Below are positions 28,201-37,535 of a stretch of 64,000 bases of DNA, piece after piece (the stretch's first letter is position 1; the number at the start of each line of letters is the position of its first letter). The position numbers and the translations under genes were made by a program. Origin of the DNA: Thereva unica (Eukaryota; Arthropoda; Insecta; Diptera; Therevidae); NCBI GenBank assembly GCA_949987705.1, contig OX465286.1:10347959-10411958 (forward strand), in the 5' to 3' direction. The notes under the pieces were generated by a model that was not told the DNA's origin, made no database searches, and saw only the letters and a list, made by a program, of their open reading frames with translations.

Positions 28201-28590
28201 GGGGGAGCGAGCCCTTTCCAACGATACCCCATTCATTAAGATCCCAGCACTTTCGTGAAATCGACCAAAAATATCCCAAGGGGTACCCCTTTGAAAATTT
28301 TCCGGTTTTGGGAAAATTCTGGAGTGGCCCTTTTTGGGATGGGAAATTGTTAGGGACCTCCCAGGGAGGCTGTGAATTCAATCCCACCCCGGGCTGACCA
28401 GTATTTCCCGAGATAATGGGCATTCTGCAGCCCCGCTTGGGGAAATCACAAAAGAGGGGATATCTCCCGAACCCCTTGGAATTTCTGGACCAAATCAAGT
28501 GCGCTGAACTCGGGGGAGCGAGCCCTTTCCAACGATACCCCATTCATTAAGATCCCAGCACTTTCGTGAAATCGACCAAAAATATCCCAA

Positions 28591-28602
28591 GGGGTGTACC
28601 CC
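28591..28602. repeat. +GT palindrome variant
   Basis: GGGGTGTACCCC, a 2-bp GT duplication at the centre of the KpnI palindrome. A single case. Confidence 0.85.
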
Positions 28603-29117
28603 TTTGAAAATTTTCCGGTTTTGGGAAAATTCTGGAGTGGCCCTTTTTTGGATGGGAAATTGTTAGGGACCTCCCAGGGAGGCTGTGAATTCAATCCCAC
28701 CCCGGGCTGACCAGTATTTCCCGAGATAATGGGCATTCTGCAGCCCCGCTTGGGGAAATCACAAAAGAGGGGATATCTCCCGAACCCCTTGGAATTTCTG
28801 GACCAAATCAAGTGCGCTGAACTCGGGGGAGCGAGCCCTTTCCAACGATACCCCATTCATTAAGATCCCAGCACTTTCGTGAAATCGACCAAAAATATCC
28901 CAAGGGGTACCCCTTTGAAAATTTTCCGGTTTTGGGAAAATTCTGGAGTGGCCCTTTTTTGGATGGGAAATTGTTAGGGACCTCCCAGGGAGGCTGTGAA
29001 TTCAATCCCACCCCGGGCTGACCAGTATTTCCCGAGATAATGGGCATTCTGCAGCCCCCTTGCGGAAATCACAAAAGAGGGGATATCTCCCGAACCCCTT
29101 GGGATTTCTGGACCAAA

Positions 29118-30660
29118 TCAAGTGCGCTGAACTCGGGGGAGCGAGCCCTTTCCGACGATACCCCATTCATTAAGATCCCAGCACTTTCGTGAAATCGACC
29201 AAAAATATCCCAAGGGGTACCCCTTTGAAAATTTTCCGGTTTTGGGAAAATTCTGGAGTGGCCCTTTTTGGGATGGGAAATTGTTAGGGACCTCCCAGGG
29301 AGGCTGTGAATTCAACCCCACCCCGAGCTGACCAGTATTTCCCGAGATAATGGGCATTCTGCAGCCCCGCTTGGGGAAATCACAAAAGAGGGGATATCTC
29401 CCGAACCCCTTGGAATTTCTGGACCAAATCAAGTGCGCTGAACTCGGGGGAGCGAGCCCTTTCCGACGATACCCCATTCATTAAGATCCCAGCACTTTCG
29501 TGAAATCGACCAAAAATATCCCAAGGGGTACCCCTTTGAAAATTTTCCGGTTTTGGGAAAATTCTGGAGTGGCCCTTTTTTGGATGGGAAATTGTTAGGG
29601 ACCTCCCAGGGAGGCTGTGAATTCAATCCCACCCCGGGCTGACCAGTATTTCCCGAGATAATGGGCATTCTGCAGCCCCCTTGGGGAAATCACAAAAGAG
29701 GGGATATCTCCCGAATCCCTTGGAATTTCTGGACCAAATCAAGTGCGCTGAACTCGGGGGAGCGAGCCCTTTCCAACGATACCCCATTCATTAAGATCCC
29801 ATCACTTTCGTGAAATCGACCAAAAATATCCCAAGGGGTACCCCTTTGAAAATTTTCCGGTTTTGGGAAAATTCTGGAGTGGCCCTTTTTTGGATGGGAA
29901 ATTGTTAGGGACCTCCCAGGGAGGCTGTGAATTCAATCCCACCCCGGGCTGACCAGTATTTCCCGAGATAATGGGCATTCTGCAGCCCCCTTGCGGAAAT
30001 CACAAAAGAGGGGATATCTCCCGAACCCCTTGGGATTTCTGGACCAAATCAAGTGCGCTGAACTCGGGGGAGCGAGCCCTTTCCGACGATACCCCATTCA
30101 TTAAGATCCCAGCACTTTCGTGAAATCGACCAAAAATATCCCAAGGGGTACCCCTTTGAAAATTTTCCGGTTTTGGGAAAATTCTGGAGTGGCCCTTTTT
30201 GGGATGGGAAATTGTTAGGGACCTCCCAGGGAGGCTGTGAATTCAACCCCACCCCGAGCTGACCAGTATTTCCCGAGATAATGGGCATTCTGCAGCCCCG
30301 CTTGGGGAAATCACAAAAGAGGGGATATCTCCCGAACCCCTTGGAATTTCTGGACCAAATCAAGTGCGCTGAACTCGGGGGAGCGAGCCCTTTCCAACGA
30401 TACCCCATTCATTAAGATCCCAGCACTTTCGTGAAATCGACCAAAAATATCCCAAGGGGTACCCCTTTGAAAATTTTCCGGTTTTGGGAAAATTCTGGAG
30501 TGGCCCTTTTTTGGATGGGAAATTGTTAGGGACCTCCCAGGGAGGCTGTGAATTCAATCCCACCCCGGGCTGACCAGTATTTCCCGAGATAATGGGCATT
30601 CTGCAGCCCCCTTGGGGAAATCACAAAAGAGGGGATATCTCCCGAATCCCTTGGAATTTC
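29118..30660 (-). repeat. Trimeric higher-order repeat, 931 bp
   Basis: The private TTCAACCCCACCCC form at about 29,313 and 30,244 is 931 bp apart. Its surrounding units (CCCTTGCGG upstream, TTTTTGGGATGG within, CCCGAATCCC downstream) recur in the same order. Confidence 0.82.
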
Positions 30661-33184
30661 TGGACCAAATCAAGTGCGCTGAACTCGGGGGAGCGAGCCC
30701 TTTCCAACGATACCCCATTCATTAAGATCCCAGCACTTTCGTGAAATCGACCAAAAATATCCCAAGGGGTACCCCTTTGAAAATTTTCCGGTTTTGGGAA
30801 AATTCTGGAGTGGCCCTTTTTTGGATGGGAAATTGTTAGGGACCTCCCAGGGAGGCTGTGAATTCAATCCCACCCCGGGCTGACCAGTATTTCCCGAGAT
30901 AATGGGCATTCTGCAGCCCCGCTTGGGGAAATCACAAAAGAGGGGATATCTCCCGAACCCCTTGGAATTTCTGGACCAAATCAAGTGCGCTGAACTCGGG
31001 GGAGCGAGCCCTTTCCAACGATACCCCATTCATTAAGATCCCAGCACTTTCGTGAAATCGACCAAAAATATCCCAAGGGGTACCCCTTTGAAAATTTTCC
31101 GGTTTTGGGAAAATTCTGGAGTGGCCCTTTTTTGGATGGGAAATTGTTAGGGACCTCCCAGGGAGGCTGTGAATTCAATCCCACCCCGGGCTGACCAGTA
31201 TTTCCCGAGATAATGGGCATTCTGCAGCCCCCCTTGGGGAAATCACAAAAGAGGGGATATCTCCCGAACCCCTTGGGATTTCTGGACCAAATCAAGTGCG
31301 CTGAACTCGGGGGAGCGAGCCCTTTCCAACGATACCCCATTCATTAAGATCCCAGCACTTTCGTGAAATCGACCAAAAATATCCCAAGGGGTACCCCTTT
31401 GAAAATTTTCCGGTTTTGGGAAAATTCTGGAGTGGCCCTTTTTTGGATGGGAAATTGTTAGGGACCTCCCAGGGAGGCTGTGAATTCAATCCCACCCCGA
31501 GCTGACCAGTATTTCCCGAGATAATGGGCATTCTGCAGCCCCCCTTGGGGAAATCACAAAAGAGGGGATATCTCCCGAACCCCTTGGGATTTCTGGACCA
31601 AATCAAGTGCGCTGAACTCGGGGGAGCGAGCCCTTTCCAACGATACCCCATTCATTAAGATCCCAGCACTTTCGTGAAATCGACCAAAAATATCCCAAGG
31701 GGTACCCCTTTGAAAATTTTCCGGTTTTGGGAAAATTCTGGAGTGGCCCTTTTTTGGATGGGAAATTGTTAGGGACCTCCCAGGGAGGCTGTGAATTCAA
31801 TCCCACCCCGGGCTGACCAGTATTTCCCGAGATAATGGGCATTCTGCAGCCCCCTTGCGGAAATCACAAAAGAGGGGATATCTCCCGAACCCCTTGGAAT
31901 TTCTGGACCAAATCAAGTGCGCTGAACTCGGGGGAGCGAGCCCTTTCCAACGATACCCCATTCATTAAGATCCCAGCACTTTCGTGAAATCGACCAAAAA
32001 TATCCCAAGGGGTACCCCTTTGAAAATTTTCCGGTTTTGGGAAAATTCTGGAGTGGCCCTTTTTTGGATGGGAAATTGTTAGGGACCTCCCAGGGAGGCT
32101 GTGAATTCAATCCCACCCCGGGCTGACCAGTATTTCCCGAGATAATGGGCATTCTGCAGCCCCCTTGCGGAAATCACAAAAGAGGGGATATCTCCCGAAC
32201 CCCTTGGGATTTCTGGACCAAATCAAGTGCGCTGAACTCGGCGGAGCGAGCCCTTTCCGACGATACCCCATTCATTAAGATCCCAGCACTTTCGTGAAAT
32301 CGACCAAAAATATCCCAAGGGGTACCCCTTTGAAAATTTTCCGGTTTTGGGAAAATTCTGGAGTGGCCCTTTTTGGGATGGGAAATTGTTAGGGACCTCC
32401 CAGGGAGGCTGTGAATTCAATCCCACCCCGAGCTGACCAGTATTTCCCGAGATAATGGGCATTCTGCAGCCCCGCTTGGGGAAATCACAAAAGAGGGGAT
32501 ATCTCCCGAACCCCTTGGAATTTCTGGACCAAATCAAGTGCGCTGAACTCGGGGGAGCGAGCCCTTTCCAACGATACCCCATTCATTAAGATCCCAGCAC
32601 TTTCGTGAAATCGACCAAAAATATCCCAAGGGGTACCCCTTTGAAAATTTTCCGGTTTTGGGAAAATTCTGGAGTGGCCCTTTTTTGGATGGGAAATTGT
32701 TAGGGACCTCCCAGGGAGGCTGTGAATTCAATCCCACCCCGGGCTGACCAGTATTTCCCGAGATAATGGGCATTCTGCAGCCCCCTTGCGGAAATCACAA
32801 AAGAGGGGATATCTCCCGAACCCCTTGGAATTTCTGGACCAAATCAAGTGCGCTGAACTCGGGGGAGCGAGCCCTTTCCAACGATACCCCATTCATTAAG
32901 ATCCCAGCACTTTCGTGAAATCGACCAAAAATATCCCAAGGGGTACCCCTTTGAAAATTTTCCGGTTTTGGGAAAATTCTGGAGTGGCCCTTTTTTGGAT
33001 GGGAAATTGTTAGGGACCTCCCAGGGAGGCTGTGAATTCAATCCCACCCCGGGCTGACCAGTATTTCCCGAGATAATGGGCATTCTGCAGCCCCCTTGGG
33101 GAAATCACAAAAGAGGGGATATCTCCCGAATCCCTTGGAATTTCTGGACCAAATCAAGTGCGCTGAACTCGGGGGAGCGAGCCC

Positions 33185-33225
33185 TTTCCAACGATACCCG
33201 AGATAATGGGCATTCTGCAGCCCCC
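33185..33225 (-). repeat. Truncated monomer, ~180-bp deletion
   Basis: CCAACGATACCC joins to GAGATAATGGGC. Successive CATTCTGCAG landmarks at 33,081 and 33,211 are 130 bp apart instead of ~310. Both parent sites contain CCC (ATACCCC and TTTCCCGAG), which gives 3 bp of microhomology. The KpnI palindrome and EcoRI site are lost from this unit. Confidence 0.88.
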
Positions 33226-35499
33226 TTGGAGAAATCACAAAAGAGGGGATATCTTCCGAATCCCTTGGAATTTCTGGACCAAATCAAGTGCGCTGAACTC
33301 GGGGGAGCGAGCCCTTTCCAACGATACCCCATTCATTAAGATCCCAGCACTTTCGTGAAATCGACCAAAAATATCCCAAGGGGTACCCCTTTGAAAATTT
33401 TCCGGTTTTGGGAAAATTCTGGAGTGGCCCTTTTTGGGATGGGAAATTGTTAGGGACCTCCCAGGGAGGCTGTGAATTCAATCCCACCCCGGGCTGACCA
33501 GTATTTCCCGAGATAATGGGCATTCTGCAGCCCCGCTTGGGGAAATCACAAAAGAGGGGATATCTCCCGAACCCCTTGGAATTTCTGGACCAAATCAAGT
33601 GCGCTGAACTCGGGGGAGCGAGCCCTTTCCAACGATACCCCATTCATTAAGATCCCAGCACTTTCGTGAAATCGACCAAAAATATCCCAAGGGGTACCCC
33701 TTTGAAAATTTTCCGGTTTTGGGAAAATTCTGGAGTGGCCCTTTTTGGGATGGGAAATTGTTAGGGACCTCCCAGGGAGGCTGTGAATTCAATCCCACCC
33801 CGGGCTGACCAGTATTTCCCGAGATAATGGGCATTCTGCAGCCCCGCTTGGGGAAATCACAAAAGAGGGGATATCTCCCGAACCCCTTGGAATTTCTGGA
33901 CCAAATCAAGTGCGCTGAACTCGGGGGAGCGAGCCCTTTCCAACGATACCCCATTCATTAAGATCCCAGCACTTTCGTGAAATCGACCAAAAATATCCCA
34001 AGGGGTACCCCTTTGAAAATTTTCCGGTTTTGGGAAAATTCTGGAGTGGCCCTTTTTGGGATGGGAAATTGTTAGGGACCTCCCAGGGAGGCTGTGAATT
34101 CAATCCCACCCCGAGCTGACCAGTATTTCCCGAGATAATGGGCATTCTGCAGCCCCGCTTGGGGAAATCACAAAAGAGGGGATATCTCCCGAACCCCTTG
34201 GAATTTCTGGACCAAATCAAGTGCGCTGAACTCGGGGGAGCGAGCCCTTTCCAACGATACCCCATTCATTAAGATCCCAGCACTTTCGTGAAATCGACCA
34301 AAAATATCCCAAGGGGTACCCCTTTGAAAATTTGCCGGTTTTGGGAAAATTCTGGAGTGGCCCTTTTTGGGATGGGAAATTGTTAGGGACCTCCCAGGGA
34401 GGCTGTGAATTCAATCCCACCCCGGGCTGACCAGTATTTCCCGAGATAATGGGCATTCTGCAGCCCCCTTGGGGAAATCACAAAAGAGGGGATATCTTCC
34501 GAATCCCTTGGAATTTCTGGACCAAATCAAGTGCGCTGAACTCGGGGGAGCGAGCCCTTTCCAACGATACCCCATTCATTAAGATCCCAGCACTTTCGTG
34601 AAATCGACCAAAAATATCCCAAGGGGTACCCCTTTGAAAATTTTCCGGTTTTGGGAAAATTCTGGAGTGGCCCTTTTTGGGATGGGAAATTGTTAGGGAC
34701 CTCCCAGGGAGGCTGTGAATTCAATCCCACCCCGGGCTGACCAGTATTTCCCGAGATAATGGGCATTCTGCAGCCCCGCTTGGGGAAATCACAAAAGAGG
34801 GGATATCTCCCGAACCCCTTGGAATTTCTGGACCAAATCAAGTGCGCTGAACTCGGGGGAGCGAGCCCTTTCCAACGATACCCCATTCATTAAGATCCCA
34901 GCACTTTCGTGAAATCGACCAAAAATATCCCAAGGGGTACCCCTTTGAAAATTTTCCGGTTTTGGGAAAATTCTGGAGTGGCCCTTTTTTGGATGGGAAA
35001 TTGTTAGGGACCTCCCAGGGAGGCTGTGAATTCAATCCCACCCCGGGCTGACCAGTATTTCCCGAGATAATGGGCATTCTGCAGCCCCCTTGGGGAAATC
35101 ACAAAAGAGGGGATATCTCCCGAATCCCTTGGAATTTCTGGACCAAATCAAGTGCGCTGAACTCGGGGGAGCGAGCCCTTTCCAACGATACCCCATTCAT
35201 TAAGATCCCAGCACTTTCGTGAAATCGACCAAAAATATCCCAAGGGGTACCCCTTTGAAAATTTTCCGGTTTTGGGAAAATTCTGGAGTGGCCCTTTTTT
35301 GGATGGGAAATTGTTAGGGACCTCCCAGGGAGGCTGTGAATTCAATCCCACCCCGGGCTGACCAGTATTTCCCGAGATAATGGGCATTCTGCAGCCCCCT
35401 TGGGGAAATCACAAAAGAGGGGATATCTCCCGAATCCCTTGGAATTTCTGGACCAAATCAAGTGCGCTGAACTCGGGGGAGCGAGCCCTTTCCAACGAT

Positions 35500-35525
35500 A
35501 CCCCATTCATTAAGATCCCAGATGG
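35500..35525. other. Left satellite/minisatellite junction
   Basis: The satellite runs in normal phase through TTAAGATCCCAG, ending at 35,521. The expected CACTTTCG continuation is missing. Three bases (ATG) follow, then the first clean octamer at 35,525. The break falls between the CENP-B-box-like stretch and the KpnI palindrome of the monomer. The ATG could be the remnant of a degenerate octamer; a GCATGGCC unit occurs near 36,070. Confidence 0.9.
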
Positions 35526-37525
35526 CATTGCCGCATTCCCGCATTGCCGCATTGCGGCATTCCCGCATTGCCGCATTGCCGCATTGCGGCATTCCCGCAT
35601 TCCCGCATTGCCGCATTCCCGCATTGCCCCATTCCCGCATTCCCGCATTCCCGCATTGCCGCATTGCCGCATTGCGGCATTCCCGCATTCCCGCATTCCC
35701 GCATTGCCGCATTCCCGCATTGCCGCATTCCCGCATTGCCGCATTGCCGCATTCCCGCATTGCCGCATTCCCGCATTGCCGCATTCCCGCATTCCCGCAT
35801 TCCCGCATTGCCGCATTGCCGCATTGCGGCATTGCCGCATTCCCGCATTCCCGCATTGCCGCATTCCCGCATTGCCGCATTGCCGCATTCCCGCATTCCC
35901 GCATTGCCGCATTCCCGCATTGCCGCATTGCCGCATTGCGGCATTCCCGCATTGCCGCATTCCCGCATTCCCGCATTGCCGCATTGCCGCATTGCGGCAT
36001 TCCCGCATTCCCGCATTGCCGCATTGCCGCATTCCCGCATTGCCGCATTCCCGCATTGCCGCATTCCCGCATGGCCGCATTGCCGCATTCCCGCATTCCC
36101 GCATTGCCGCATTCCCGCATTCCCGCATTGCCGCATTCCCGCATTGCGGCATTCCCGCATTGCCGCATTCCCGCATTGCCGCATTCCCACATTGCCGCAT
36201 TGCCGCATTCCCGCATTGCCGCATTGCCGCATTGCTGCATTCCCGCATTCCCGCATTGCCGCATTCCCGCATTCCCGCATTGCCGCATTGCCGCATTCCC
36301 GCATTGCCGCATTCCCGCATTCCCGCATTGCCGCATTCCCGCATTGCGGCATTCCCGCATTCCCGCATTGCGGCATTGCCGCATTCCCGCATTGCCGCAT
36401 TGCCGCATTCCCGCATTGCCGCATTGCCGCATTCCCGCATTGCCGCATTCCCGCATTGCCGCATTCCCGCATTGCCGCATTCCCGCATTCCCGCATTGCG
36501 GCATTCCCGCATTCCCGCATTGCCGCGTTGCCGCATTCCCGCATTGCCGCGTTGCCGCATTGCCGCATTCCCGCATTGCCGCATGCCCGCATTGCCGCAT
36601 TCCCGCATTGCGGCATTCCCGCATTGCCGCATTCCCGCATTCCCGCATTGCGGCATTCCCGCATTCCCGCATTGCCGCATTGCCGCATTCCCGCATTGCC
36701 GCATTCCCGCATTGCCGCATTCCCGCATTGCCGCATTGCCGCATTCCCGCATTGCCGCATTGCCGCATTCCCGCATTGCCGCATTCCCGCATTGCCGCAT
36801 TGCCGCATTGCCGCATTGCCGCATGCCGCATTCCCGCATTGCCGCATTGCCGCATTCCCGCATTGCCGCATTCCCGCATTGCCGCATTCCCGCATTCCCG
36901 CATTGCGGCATTCCCGCATTGCCGCATGCCGCATTCCCGCATTGCCGCATTGCCGCATTCCCGCATTGCCGCATTCCCGCATTGCCGCATTCCCGCATTG
37001 CCGCATTCCCGCATTCCCGCATTGCGGCATTCCCGCATTCCCGCATTGCCGCATTGCCGCATTCCCGCATTGCCGCATTCCCGCATTGCCGCATTGCCGC
37101 ATTCCCGCATTGCCGCATTCCCGCATTCCCGCATTGCCGCATTCCCGCATTGCCGCATTGCCGCATTGCCGCATTGCCGCATGCCGCATTCCCGCATTGC
37201 CGCATTGCCGCATTCCCGCATTGCCGCATTCCCGCATTGCCGCATTCCCGCATTGCCGCATTCCCGCATTCCCGCATTGCCGCGTTGCCGCATTCCCGCA
37301 TTGCCGCGTTGCCGCATTCCCGCATTGCCGCATTCCCGCATTGCCGCATTCCCGCATTGCCGCATGCCCGCATTGCCGCATTCCCGCATTGCCGCATTGC
37401 CGCATTCCCGCATTGCCGCATTGCCGCATTGCCGCATTGCCGCATTCCCGCATTCCCGCATTGCGGCATTGCCGCGTTGCCGCATTCCCGCATTGCCGCG
37501 TTGCCGCATTGCCGCATTCCCGCAT
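35525..37525 (-). repeat. Left minisatellite arm, GCATTCCC/GCATTGCC/GCATTGCG units
   Basis: About 250 octamers, C-rich on the plus strand. Variant units include GCGTTGCC (36,525, 36,549, 37,282, 37,306, 37,474, 37,498), the 7-bp unit GCATGCC (36,821, 36,924, 37,179) and GCATGCCC (36,581 and 37,362). GCGTTGCC always occurs as a pair 24 bp apart, and the first two pairs are 757 bp apart. The flanks of the 7-bp units at 36,821 and 37,179 match over many octamers at a shift of 358 bp. The arm therefore grew by duplicating blocks of hundreds of bp as well as by slippage of single octamers. Confidence 0.95.
35627..35652 (-). other. Potential G-quadruplex (minus) / i-motif (plus) tract
   Basis: Four C runs (CCCC, CCC, CCC, CCC) are separated by loops of 3, 5 and 5 nt, so the minus strand meets the quadruplex rule. 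It is the clearest such tract I found in the left minisatellite arm. Confidence 0.5.
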
Positions 37526-37535
37526 TGCGGGAATG
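37515..37535. other. Inversion axis: 21-bp odd-centred palindrome
   Basis: The stretch CATTCCCGCA-T-TGCGGGAATG is a perfect palindrome about base 37,525. The symmetry continues imperfectly outward, for example CATTGCCG on the left against CGGGAATG on the right, one mismatch in eight. This is the one point where the minisatellite changes strand. The arms beyond it share unit types but not unit order. Confidence 0.9.

Larger units (their letters stand above)
1..35521 (-). repeat. Left satellite array, ~311-bp monomer, ~114 copies
   Basis: A continuous head-to-tail array. Landmarks recur every 310 or 311 bp: an EcoRI GAATTC, the GGGGTACCCC palindrome, a PstI CTGCAG and an EcoRV GATATC. Orientation is called minus because the same monomer lies in the opposite sense right of the centre. 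The 310/311 difference mostly comes from one site downstream of CTGCAG, where a CCCGCTTGGGG form alternates with the 1-bp shorter CCCCTTGCGG or CCCCTTGGGG forms. Other recurrent two-state sites are GAGCTGACC/GGGCTGACC and TTTTTTGGATGG/TTTTTGGGATGG. Copies are near-identical apart from these sites, which points to recent homogenisation. The array begins before base 1 and stops abruptly at the minisatellite. The short ORFs in each copy are not real genes: 311 is not a multiple of 3 and many copies carry frame-breaking indels. I do not recognise the satellite family. Confidence 0.97.

Noticed and set aside
1..35521. CRISPR-like or bacterial repeat array of 311-bp units
   Set aside because: Units are adjacent, far too long, and carry no spacers; the organisation is typical of eukaryotic satellite DNA.
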